Assembly: GCA_946481465.1 (NCBI GenBank)
Contig: CAMLOC010000196.1
Location: 1-6,893 of the forward strand
Reading direction: 5' to 3'
Length of the DNA stretch: 6,893 nt
Origin: an uncultured Shinella sp.
GTDB taxonomy: Bacteria; Pseudomonadota; Alphaproteobacteria; Rhizobiales; Rhizobiaceae
In this document: piece by piece, positions 1-5,712 of the stretch
Layout of the letters: the number at the start of each line of letters is the position of its first letter
Position numbering within the stretch: position 1 is the first letter of the stretch
Program-made: the position numbers and the translations under genes
The notes under the pieces: generated by a model
Told to the model about the DNA's origin: nothing
The model's database searches: none
Seen by the model: only the letters and a program-made list of their open reading frames with translations

Positions 1-160
1 CCCAGATGACGGCGAAGGCGGGGAGGCACCAGACGAAGGCCCAGAAGGAGCGGGCAAGCCCGCGCATCGTCAGGTCCAGCCAGCCGAATCCTTCCTTCTT
101 CTGCCGCACGAGCAGGATGACGCCGGTGAGATAGTGCAGGACCTCGTCAAGCCCGGGCAT
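1..160 (-). CDS. Hypothetical membrane protein downstream of dapE (N-terminal part only)
   Basis: An open frame on the minus strand begins at an ATG at 160-158 and runs off the left edge, giving 53 codons. The visible protein starts [13 protein letters not shown], has a basic stretch ([13 protein letters not shown]), and then a hydrophobic segment rich in Trp and Phe from about residue 38 ([15 protein letters not shown]) that looks like the first membrane helix. The start lies inside the 3' end of dapE, with a 14-bp overlap (147-160) in a different frame, which suggests translational coupling; no clear Shine-Dalgarno sequence is visible. The residue pattern resembles an uncharacterised membrane protein often found after dapE in rhizobia (from memory). 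I do not recognise a function, and the rest of the protein is outside the window. Confidence 0.7.
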   Translation of the reverse strand, partial: MPGLDEVLHYLTGVILLVRQKKEGFGWLDLTMRGLARSFWAFVWCLPAFAVIW

Positions 161-1346
161 CGCCGAACCAGCGCTGGATGAAGGTCTCGTAGATCACGGT
201 CAGCGTCTCGAGATCGGTGACGGCCACCCGCTCGTCGACCATGTGCATGGTCTGTCCGACGAGACCGAACTCCACGACCGGGCAATAATCCTTGATGAAG
301 CGGGCATCCGAAGTGCCGCCCGTCGTCGAGAGTTTCGGCGCCCGGCCGGTCACGGCCTCGACGGCACCCGACAGCGAGGCGATCAGCCGGTCGTTTCGGG
401 TGAGGAAGACGTGGCTCGGGCGCTCGGCCCAGGCGATGTCGTAGCGGAGCGGCGGGCGGCCCGGCCGCAGCCTTTCGTCGCACGCCGCGGCATCGAGCCG
501 GCGCACGATCTCGGCCATCACGGTCTCGGCCGTCCAGCTGTCGTTGAAGCGGATGTTGAAGCGGGCGACCGCCTGCGCCGGCACGACATTCGTCGCGGGG
601 TTGCCGACGTCGATCGTCGTCACTTCCAGGTTCGACGGCTGGAAGTTCTCCGTGCCGGCGTCGAAGGGCGGATGCATTAGGGCGTCGGTGAGGGCGATCG
701 CGCCGCGCACGGCATTGTCGGCAAGGTGCGGATAGGCGGCATGGCCCTGAACGCCGTGCACCGTGATCGTGCCGGAGACGGAACCGCGCCGGCCGATCTT
801 GATCATGTCGCCGAGCCGGTCCGGGTTCGTCGGCTCGCCGACGAGGCAGGCATCCCAGCGCTCGCCGCGTTCCGCCGCCCATTGCAAGAGCTTGATCGTG
901 CCGTTGACGGCCGGCCCTTCCTCGTCTCCGGTGATGAGGAAGGAGAGCGAACCCTTCGGGGGGCCGTGCTTTTCGATCTGGCGCGCGACGGCGGCGACGA
1001 AGCAGGCGATGCCGCCCTTCATGTCCACCGCGCCGCGGCCGAACATCTCGCCGCCGGCAATCTCGGCGCCGAAGGGCGCATGCGTCCAGGCCGCCTCGTT
1101 GCCCACGGGCACGACGTCCGTGTGGCCGGCGAACATCAGGTGCGGCCCCTCGCTGCCGATGCGGGCATAGAGGTTCTCGATGTCGGGCATGCCGGGCTCG
1201 CGCGCCGTCATGCGTTCCACCGTGAAGCCGAGAGGCTCCAGCATGGCGGCAAGCGCCGCCAGCGCCCCGCCCTCGGCAGGGGTGACGGAGGGGCAGCGGA
1301 TGAGCGTTGCGAGATTGGCGATCGGATCGGCGGAGGTCATGGGCAT
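147..1346 (-). CDS. dapE: Succinyl-diaminopimelate desuccinylase DapE
   Basis: This cytoplasmic di-zinc amidohydrolase (M20 family) hydrolyses N-succinyl-LL-2,6-diaminopimelate to LL-diaminopimelate and succinate, in the succinylase branch of lysine and peptidoglycan precursor synthesis. The product is 399 residues, slightly longer than the usual 375-400. Expected active-site residues are all present: His75 in FAGHTDVVP, Asp108 in [10 protein letters not shown], the catalytic Glu142 and ligand Glu143 in GDEEG, Glu171 in GEPT, and His368 in MHMVDE. The first five keep exactly the spacing I recall for the Haemophilus enzyme (all shifted by 8). [11 protein letters not shown] (340-350) is another family signature. 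Two in-frame ATGs (1346 and 1340) are possible starts and neither has a recognisable Shine-Dalgarno. The gene lies in the same orientation as dapD, which acts upstream in the pathway, with a DUF805 gene between them. Confidence 0.97.
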   Translation of the reverse strand: MPMTSADPIANLATLIRCPSVTPAEGGALAALAAMLEPLGFTVERMTAREPGMPDIENLYARIGSEGPHLMFAGHTDVVPVGNEAAWTHAPFGAEIAGGEMFGRGAVDMKGGIACFVAAVARQIEKHGPPKGSLSFLITGDEEGPAVNGTIKLLQWAAERGERWDACLVGEPTNPDRLGDMIKIGRRGSVSGTITVHGVQGHAAYPHLADNAVRGAIALTDALMHPPFDAGTENFQPSNLEVTTIDVGNPATNVVPAQAVARFNIRFNDSWTAETVMAEIVRRLDAAACDERLRPGRPPLRYDIAWAERPSHVFLTRNDRLIASLSGAVEAVTGRAPKLSTTGGTSDARFIKDYCPVVEFGLVGQTMHMVDERVAVTDLETLTVIYETFIQRWFGDARA

Positions 1347-1381
1347 GCGGTCACGGCACGAAAGGGAGGAAGGAGAATCGA

Positions 1382-1410
1382 GATTTAGCCGATCGCCGCT
1401 GCGCTGTCAC
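1382..1410 (-). promoter_or_regulatory. Possible sigma-70-type promoter for dapE
   Basis: In the 86-bp gap between the DUF805 gene and dapE, the minus strand reads GTGACA (1410-1405), a 17-bp spacer, then TAAATC (1387-1382). The -35 element matches five of six bases of TTGACA; the -10 element is poor. Transcription would start near 1375, leaving about 30 nt before the dapE start. It would give dapE expression independent of dapD. GC-rich sequence produces such matches by chance, so this is only a candidate. Confidence 0.3.
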
Positions 1411-1432
1411 GCGCGGCCGAAGCGCACGCCTC

Positions 1433-1819
1433 TCAGTCCTTCGGTCGATTGGGCAGGTCGCCATACGCGTTCGGCCCGTTCGTGCCCGGCCAGACCATGA
1501 AGGCGAAGAGCGCGAAGAAGGAGATGGCCGGGATGAACAGGCAGATGATCAGCGGCAGCGGCAGGTTCATGTCGTGCAGCCGCTTGACCGTCAGCAGGAC
1601 GGAGGAGACGGTTGAGACGAGCGCCACGCCGATGAAGACGAAGGACCAGAGGAGGAAGGAGGGATCCTCCTTCGGCACGATGATGATGCGGGCGAGCGCG
1701 GCGGAAAGCAGCATGAGCCAGAAGGCCCAGCCGAGCGCGAAGGGCACCCGGCTGACCCGGCCGGACCAGCCGAAGAAGAGCCAGGTGAGGCTCGGCCTCT
1801 GCTCTTCCACGACCACCAT
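1433..1819 (-). CDS. DUF805 family inner-membrane protein
   Basis: This is a small membrane protein of 128 residues, a normal length for DUF805, whose function is not established. Visible family marks are the N-terminal FFGWSGRVSRVPFALGW (15-31), where a short FxGRxxR-type segment precedes the first helix, the VKRLHDMNLP segment (78-87), and the C-terminal PGTNGPNAYGD (111-121). Hydrophobic segments lie at about 26-47, 57-78 and 89-110. The ATG sits 3 bp after the dapD stop codon, with AGGGA from the end of dapD as a likely ribosome binding site. It is therefore almost surely translated from the dapD transcript. The placement between dapD and dapE does not by itself show a role in lysine synthesis. 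Confidence 0.9.
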   Translation of the reverse strand: MVVVEEQRPSLTWLFFGWSGRVSRVPFALGWAFWLMLLSAALARIIIVPKEDPSFLLWSFVFIGVALVSTVSSVLLTVKRLHDMNLPLPLIICLFIPAISFFALFAFMVWPGTNGPNAYGDLPNRPKD

Positions 1820-1822
1820 GGC

Positions 1823-2680
1823 TCAGTCCCTGAGCAGTTCGTTGATGCCGGTCTTCGAGCGGGTCTGCGCGTCGACACGCTTGACGATGACGGCGCAGTA
1901 GAGGCTCGGCGCCGGCAGGCCGTTCGGCATCACCTTGTCCGACGGCATGGAGCCGGCGACGACGACGGAATAGGGCGGCACTTCGCCATAGGTCACTTCG
2001 CCCGTCGCGCGGTCGACGATCTTGGTCGACTTGCCGATGAAGACGCCCATGCCGAGCACGGAACCCTCGCGCACGATGCAGCCCTCGACGACTTCCGAAC
2101 GGGCGCCGATGAAGCAATTGTCCTCGATGATCGTCGGGCCTGCCTGCATCGGCTCCAGAACGCCGCCGATGCCGACGCCGCCGGAAAGGTGCACGTTCTT
2201 GCCGATCTGCGCGCAGGAGCCGACCGTCGCCCATGTGTCGACCATCGTGCCCTCGCCGACATAGGCGCCGAGATTGACGAAGGAGGGCATCAGGATGGCG
2301 TTCGGCGCGATATAGGCCGAGCGGCGCACCACGCAGTTCGGCACGGCGCGGAAGCCGGCCTTCTCGAATTCGTTGACGCTCCAGCCGTCGAACTTGGAGG
2401 GCACCTTGTCCCACCAGGCCGATTCGCCCGGGCCGCCCTTGACGATCTCCATCGGGTTGAGGCGGAAGGAGAGCAGCACGGCCTTCTTGAGCCACTGGTT
2501 GACGGTCCAGGTGCCGTCCTCGCCGCGCTGGGCGACGCGCGCCTTGCCGGTGTCGAGCAGGTTGAGCGACGTCTCCACCGCATCGCGCACTTCACCGCGC
2601 GTGCCGGTGTTGATGCCGTCGCGTTCCTCGAAGGCGCGCTCGATGGTGGCGGAAAGGGTGGCGAGGTCGGACAGGCTCAT
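1823..2680 (-). CDS. dapD: 2,3,4,5-tetrahydropyridine-2,6-dicarboxylate N-succinyltransferase DapD
   Basis: DapD transfers succinyl from succinyl-CoA to tetrahydrodipicolinate, giving N-succinyl-2-amino-6-ketopimelate in the cytoplasm, the committed step of the succinylase route to diaminopimelate and lysine. The 285-residue product has the usual arrangement. An alpha-helical N-terminal domain spans about 1-105, including [15 protein letters not shown] at 61-75. A left-handed beta-helix of hexapeptide repeats follows, about 110-240, with many I/V-G-x turns such as [19 protein letters not shown] and [17 protein letters not shown] short C-terminal part ends in INELLRD. Asp148 (in MVDTW) and Glu196 (in ARSEVVEG) are 48 residues apart, as I recall for the catalytic pair of the mycobacterial enzyme. 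AAGGAA lies 5 nt before the ATG and supports the start. It is the first gene of the minus-strand dapD-DUF805-dapE block. Confidence 0.97.
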   Translation of the reverse strand: MSLSDLATLSATIERAFEERDGINTGTRGEVRDAVETSLNLLDTGKARVAQRGEDGTWTVNQWLKKAVLLSFRLNPMEIVKGGPGESAWWDKVPSKFDGWSVNEFEKAGFRAVPNCVVRRSAYIAPNAILMPSFVNLGAYVGEGTMVDTWATVGSCAQIGKNVHLSGGVGIGGVLEPMQAGPTIIEDNCFIGARSEVVEGCIVREGSVLGMGVFIGKSTKIVDRATGEVTYGEVPPYSVVVAGSMPSDKVMPNGLPAPSLYCAVIVKRVDAQTRSKTGINELLRD

Positions 2681-2685
2681 CGGAA

Positions 2686-2691
2686 TTCCTT
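2686..2691 (-). promoter_or_regulatory. Ribosome binding site of dapD
   Basis: The minus strand reads AAGGAA with 5 nt to the ATG at 2680. This is the only purine-rich Shine-Dalgarno candidate here and fixes the dapD start at [10 protein letters not shown]. Confidence 0.7.
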
Positions 2692-2723
2692 AAACTTCGA
2701 GGCTTATTTTCGATTGTCGGGAT

Positions 2724-2841
2724 GCCGGAAGGTTGATTTCATCAAGCTGCAAAATGCTCTAGAGCAAGTGCCGGAAAAGATGAAGCCCCTTTCCGGCAGA
2801 TACTGTCGCACGGGCGCAATGGTAATCCCGTGGGGCCGGAA
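2724..2841. repeat. Repeat- and palindrome-rich intergenic region between dapD and the LOG gene
   Basis: The 187-bp divergent gap holds several short symmetric elements. TTGAT/ATCAA arms flank a 3-bp centre at 2733-2745. TGCTCTAGAGCA at 2755-2766 is a perfect 12-bp palindrome. TGCCGGAAA (2769-2777) pairs with TTTCCGGCA (2790-2798) across a 12-nt loop. GCCGGAA occurs directly at 2724, 2770 and 2835 and inverted at 2791-2797. GCTCTAGAGC-containing palindromes are frequent in rhizobial intergenic DNA (from memory), so this may be part of such a dispersed element. It could also hold operators for the divergent genes. No promoter is convincing enough to mark. Confidence 0.5.
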
Positions 2842-2856
2842 AGCAGGCCAGAAAGC

Positions 2857-2863
2857 AGGAAGG
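2857..2863 (+). promoter_or_regulatory. Ribosome binding site of the LOG-family gene
   Basis: AGGAAGG lies 4 nt before the ATG at 2868 and supports that start. It sits in the second of two copies of AAAGCAGG (2840-2847 and 2852-2859), 12 bp apart. Confidence 0.75.
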
Positions 2864-2867
2864 CGAC

Positions 2868-3764
2868 ATGGCAAGACTGAAGAAGAAGAATCTGCGCCGC
2901 AAGGACGGCGTATGGGATCCGTTGGCCGACAGCGCGCAGGACAAGCACCGCGCCGCCGTCGTGCCGCAGACGCCGCAATCGGCCCATCCCGCCTACCGGC
3001 TTGCCTATGTGGACGACGATTTCCTCTGCCGCGAGGAACTGCGCCCCGTGCGTCTTCAGCTGGAACTCCTGAAGGTCGAGATGATGCTTGCCGAGCGCGG
3101 CATCAAGTCGACGGTCGTCATGTTCGGCGGCGCCCGCATTCCCGCGCCCGGCCAGGAGGCCTGGGCGGCGCGCAACGAGACGCAGCGCGCCAATCTCGAA
3201 GCCGCCTCGGTCTATTACGAGGAAGCGCGCAAGTTTGCGCGTATGTGCTCGGAAAAATCGGCCGAGCTCGACTTCAAGGAATATGTCGTCGTCACCGGCG
3301 GCGGGCCGGGCGTCATGGAGGCGGGCAATCGCGGGGCGGCCGATCTCGGCGCGCCGTCGATCGGCCTCAACATCGTGCTGCCGCACGAGCAGGCGCCGAA
3401 CCCCTATGTCACGCCGGAACTCAGCTTCAACTTCCACTATTTCGCCATCCGCAAGATGCACTTCCTCTTGCGCGCCAAGGCGGTGACAGTGTTTCCGGGC
3501 GGCTTCGGCACGCTGGACGAGCTGTTCGAGACGGTGACCTTGATGCAGACGGGGCGCATGGCGCTGGTGCCGCTCATCCTGTTCGGCAAGGAATTCTGGC
3601 ACAAGATCATCGATTTCGAAGCGCTCGCCGCCTTCGGCACGATCGCGCCGGGCGATGTCGAACTGATGCAGTTCGTCGAGACGGCCGACGAGGCCTGGGA
3701 CATTATAGTGGACTTCTACGAGAAGCTGGAGGCCGAGCAGGCGGCGGCCGCCGCGCACGGCTGA
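2868..3764 (+). CDS. LOG-family Rossmann-fold protein, probable nucleoside 5'-monophosphate phosphoribohydrolase
   Basis: Members of the LOG (TIGR00730) family cleave the N-glycosidic bond of nucleoside 5'-monophosphates. The plant and several bacterial members release active cytokinin bases from their riboside monophosphates. Older annotations call them lysine decarboxylases, which is wrong for this family. The 298-residue product carries VVMFGGAR (83-90) opening the fold, the nucleotide-binding segment GGGPGVMEAGNRGA (144-157), the RK pair at 195-196 in FHYFAIRKMHFL, and the signature PGGFGTLDE (210-218) with Glu218. About 80 residues precede the core, starting with the basic MARLKKKNLRRKDG, so it belongs to the longer bacterial forms rather than the compact 190-200-residue LOGs. 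The start is set by AGGAAGG 4 nt upstream. It stands alone on the plus strand, diverging from dapD. Whether the substrate is a cytokinin or AMP-like nucleotides cannot be read from sequence alone. Confidence 0.88.
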   Translation: MARLKKKNLRRKDGVWDPLADSAQDKHRAAVVPQTPQSAHPAYRLAYVDDDFLCREELRPVRLQLELLKVEMMLAERGIKSTVVMFGGARIPAPGQEAWAARNETQRANLEAASVYYEEARKFARMCSEKSAELDFKEYVVVTGGGPGVMEAGNRGAADLGAPSIGLNIVLPHEQAPNPYVTPELSFNFHYFAIRKMHFLLRAKAVTVFPGGFGTLDELFETVTLMQTGRMALVPLILFGKEFWHKIIDFEALAAFGTIAPGDVELMQFVETADEAWDIIVDFYEKLEAEQAAAAAHG

Positions 3765-3772
3765 TACGCAAA

Positions 3773-3796
3773 ACGCCCCGGCAAAAGCCGGGGCGT
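3773..3796 (-). terminator. Rho-independent terminator between convergent genes
   Basis: A perfect 10-bp stem, ACGCCCCGGC (3773-3782) and GCCGGGGCGT (3787-3796), closes on an AAAA loop (TTTT on the minus strand). It begins 8 bp after the LOG stop codon and ends 15 bp from the EF-hand stop codon. On the minus strand the stem runs straight into TTTT, the classic form, so it best serves the EF-hand gene. On the plus strand the downstream bases are CTCCTG, a weaker tail, though the hairpin probably stops both transcripts. Confidence 0.85.
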
Positions 3797-3811
3797 CTCC
3801 TGAAGCGCGTG

Positions 3812-4774
3812 TTACTCGCCGCGCTTGCCCATTTCGTCGGCGGTGATGAAGCCGTCGCCGTTGCGGTCGCGCTGCTTGAACATGGCGGCCGCGGCGGTTT
3901 CCATCTCCGCCTTGGTCAGCGTGCCGTTCCTGTCGGCGTCGGCGCGCTCGAACATGCGGCCGCCCATGCGGTCGAACCGGGCTTCGCTCAGCGCCTTGCG
4001 TGCGGCTTCCTTCGCTTCGCCATCCGTCGCCTTCACCTCGCGAAACGCCTTGCGGGCGTCGCGGAAGGCTTCGCGCCTGGCGTCGACCTCGGCCTTCGTC
4101 ACCTCGCCGTTCCCGTCGGCGTCGAAACGCTGGAAGGTTTCGGAGGCGCGCTGCAGCAGCTCGGCCTGCGAGACCTTGCCGTCGCTGTCGGCATCGAGGC
4201 GTTTCAGCATGCGCTCTGCGCGCTCCGCGCCGCCCTTGCCGTGATGACCCTTGCCCCAGCCCTTGCCTTTGTGGGGGCGGGCATCCGCCGTGTCGATGGC
4301 GCCGTCCTTGTTGCTGTCGCGTCGTTCGAAGATCTTCTCCGCCGAGGCGAGCACCTCGGCCTCGGAAAGCGTGCCGCTCTTGTCGGTGTCGGCGCGATCG
4401 AACATGCGGCCGGCACCCGGCAGCATGAAGGGGCCGGCTGCCCGCAGCGCCTCGCGCGCCTTGTCCTTGTCGGCATCGGCCGCGTTGCGCACGGCCTTGC
4501 GGGCATCGCGGAACGCCTCGTGGCGGGTCTTGATCTCGTCCTTCGTCACCTGGCCGTCGCCGTCGGCGTCGAAGGTCTTGAAGGCGGCGGAGATATTGGT
4601 CTTGAACTCGTCGAGCGAGACCTTGCCGTCCTTGTCCGCGTCGAGGCGCTCGATCATCGCGGCGTGGCGCGGCCCGTGCCGGCCCTCGCCCTTGGCGGCG
4701 AAGGCGGGGGCAGCGGCACCCGAAAGAAGAAGGCCGGCGGCGACGGCGCCGAGAAGAAGTTCCTTTTTGGCCAT
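3812..4774 (-). CDS. Exported EF-hand protein with eight calcium-binding loops (duplicated four-loop unit)
   Basis: This is a predicted periplasmic or secreted calcium-binding protein of 320 residues. Its N-terminus has a signal peptide: MAKKE, a hydrophobic core LLLGAVAAGLLLSGAA, and an AFA cleavage motif at about residues 24-26. Eight canonical 12-residue EF loops begin at Asp45, 69, 129, 153, 194, 218, 279 and 303. All have Gly at position 6, and all have Glu at position 12 except loop 4, which has Asp164. Loops come in pairs 24 residues apart. The second set of four repeats the first at an offset of 149-150 residues, including the EAFRDARKA linker after loops 2 and 6. A Gly/Lys/His-rich hinge (168-182) joins the halves. 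ATGs at 4789 and 4780 would add 5 or 2 residues, but AAAGGA lies 6 nt before 4774. The partner or role is unknown; calcium buffering or envelope signalling are guesses. Confidence 0.9.
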   Translation of the reverse strand: MAKKELLLGAVAAGLLLSGAAAPAFAAKGEGRHGPRHAAMIERLDADKDGKVSLDEFKTNISAAFKTFDADGDGQVTKDEIKTRHEAFRDARKAVRNAADADKDKAREALRAAGPFMLPGAGRMFDRADTDKSGTLSEAEVLASAEKIFERRDSNKDGAIDTADARPHKGKGWGKGHHGKGGAERAERMLKRLDADSDGKVSQAELLQRASETFQRFDADGNGEVTKAEVDARREAFRDARKAFREVKATDGEAKEAARKALSEARFDRMGGRMFERADADRNGTLTKAEMETAAAAMFKQRDRNGDGFITADEMGKRGE

Positions 4775-4780
4775 GGTCAT

Positions 4781-4786
4781 TCCTTT
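4781..4786 (-). promoter_or_regulatory. Ribosome binding site choosing the EF-hand gene start
   Basis: AAAGGA on the minus strand is 6 nt from the ATG at 4774 but touches the ATG at 4780 and lies downstream of the ATG at 4789. This favours the start that gives MAKKELLLG, a compact typical signal peptide. Confidence 0.65.
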
Positions 4787-4836
4787 CATCCATCATCGTC
4801 CCTTGGGAGGGCAGGATAGGGGGAATGCCGGCCGGC

Positions 4837-4855
4837 ACCAGTTACAAATTGGTAA
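4837..4855. promoter_or_regulatory. AT-rich dyad upstream of the EF-hand gene (possible operator)
   Basis: In otherwise GC-rich DNA, ACCAGTTACAAATTGGTAA contains TTAC/GTAA arms around a 6-bp centre (4842-4855). It also contains ACCA/TGGT arms (4837-4840 and 4850-4853). It lies about 65-80 bp before the EF-hand start, where an operator or part of a promoter could sit. TGCCGGCCGGCA (4826-4837), a perfect 12-bp palindrome, adjoins it on the side nearer the gene. I cannot assign a regulator, and short dyads arise by chance. Confidence 0.25.
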
Positions 4856-4867
4856 TTCAAGCTTTTG

Positions 4868-4888
4868 ACGGAAAAGGGTTTTTTCCGT
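4868..4888 (-). terminator. Hairpin after the 5'-nucleotidase gene, possible weak terminator
   Basis: ACGGAAAA (4868-4875) and TTTTCCGT (4881-4888) form an 8-bp perfect stem with a 5-nt loop, 24 nt past the stop codon of the minus-strand nucleotidase gene. The T-run is inside the stem rather than after it, and on the minus strand the stem is followed by CAAAAGC. It is therefore not a standard rho-independent terminator. Position is the main argument. Confidence 0.35.
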
Positions 4889-4912
4889 GTCGGGAATGTG
4901 TCGCCTACGCGC

Positions 4913-5608
4913 CTAGAGCAGCGCGTTGAGGAAGGCCGTCAGGTTCGACGTCGCATAGTCGATATGCCTGTCGTCCTCCGAGCGCTTTTCCCAGGCATCG
5001 GCGAATTCGTGGTTCTCGTCGAGCGGGGTGAGGAGCACGGTCTTCATGCCGAGCGTCTTCGGCACGATGAGGTTGCGCGGCAGGTCCTCGAACATCACGG
5101 CCCGCGTCGTGTCGACCCGGTGCAGCGCCATGAACTTGTCATAGGTCGCGCCGGCCGGTTTCGGCACATACTCCGCCGCCACGATATCGAAGACGTCGTC
5201 GAAATGGTGGAAGATGCCGAGCGCCTTGGCCGCCATCTCGGCATGCTTGACGCTGCCATTGGTGAAGATGAACTTGCGGCCCGGCAGCGCCTGGATCGCC
5301 TCGCCGAGCGGCAGGTCGGGCGACAGCACGTCGTAGTCGATCGCATGCGCCTTTTCCAGAAAGTCCGCCGGGTCGATGGCGTGATGGATCATCAGGCCCT
5401 TCAGCGTCGTGCCGTGGTCGAAATAATATTGCTTCTGCAGCGCGCGGGCATCCTCGCGCGACAGGCCGAGCAGGGCCGAGACGTAAGCCGTCATGTTCTT
5501 GTCGATCTGGGCGAAGAGATCGACATGGTGCGGATAGAGCGTGTTGTCGAGGTCGAAGACCCAGTCACGCACATGGCTGAAATCGGCTTTGTTCGGAAGG
5601 TCGGTCAT
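4913..5608 (-). CDS. HAD-superfamily pyrimidine 5'-nucleotidase
   Basis: This is a cytoplasmic haloacid-dehalogenase-type phosphatase of the group named pyrimidine 5'-nucleotidase (TIGR01993, yeast SDT1-like). That group removes the 5' phosphate from UMP/CMP-type nucleotides; the exact substrate here is inferred. The 231-residue product has all four HAD motifs. These are DLDNT at 19-23, with nucleophile Asp19 and acid/base Asp21 and the typical following LYP; FIFTNG with Thr116; Lys150 in VPKP; and FEDLPRNL with Glu174 and Asp175. The helical cap lies between motifs I and II, about 27-105. The frame stays open upstream to an ATG at 5698, but those 30 extra residues (Pro/Arg-rich) look like non-coding translation. 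The MTDLPNKADF start at 5608 fits the family length, although its ribosome binding site is weak. It is divergent from the transporter gene. Confidence 0.9.
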   Translation of the reverse strand: MTDLPNKADFSHVRDWVFDLDNTLYPHHVDLFAQIDKNMTAYVSALLGLSREDARALQKQYYFDHGTTLKGLMIHHAIDPADFLEKAHAIDYDVLSPDLPLGEAIQALPGRKFIFTNGSVKHAEMAAKALGIFHHFDDVFDIVAAEYVPKPAGATYDKFMALHRVDTTRAVMFEDLPRNLIVPKTLGMKTVLLTPLDENHEFADAWEKRSEDDRHIDYATSNLTAFLNALL

Positions 5609-5712
5609 GGGGCGTCTTATGCCATGGGCCCCGTGCGGAGGGAAACGGAATTTTCCATGTGGGACCGGCGCGGGCGATGGATTCGGCCGGGCCGGCATGC
5701 TAGCGGCAGGAT

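Noticed and set aside
70..882. A 270-codon minus-strand frame inside dapE
   Set aside because: Shadow frame of dapE, Arg-rich, no motif; dapE active-site residues are in the other frame.
1361..1377. Strong Shine-Dalgarno-like tract AAAGGGAGGAAGGAGAA on the plus strand
   Set aside because: No plus-strand start codon follows at a suitable distance with a plausible protein; the region is the leader of minus-strand dapE.
1407..2495. A 362-codon minus-strand open frame overlapping dapD and the DUF805 gene
   Set aside because: Out of frame with DapD, whose beta-helix motifs are unmistakable; the alternative protein has no domain features.
2868..3764. Reading the LOG-family gene as a lysine decarboxylase because it adjoins dapD and dapE
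   Set aside because: The PGGxGTxxE motif marks the LOG family; the lysine decarboxylase label is a historical annotation error and there is no pyridoxal-phosphate site.
2189..4819. An 876-codon plus-strand open frame running across dapD, the LOG gene and the EF-hand gene
   Set aside because: It is antisense to dapD and the EF-hand gene and in another frame of the LOG gene, all of which have clear family motifs. Its translation is Arg/Gly/Ala/His-rich with no recognisable domain; such long false frames are usual in GC-rich DNA.
2742..4838. A 698-codon minus-strand open frame opposite the LOG gene and out of frame with the EF-hand gene
   Set aside because: The translation is low-complexity Arg/Gly-rich and overlaps two well-supported genes and the terminator between them.
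5609..5698. An N-terminal extension of 30 residues for the HAD nucleotidase
   Set aside because: The extra residues are Pro/Arg-rich, precede the usual N-terminus of the family, and would fill most of the divergent gap to the transporter gene that must hold promoters.
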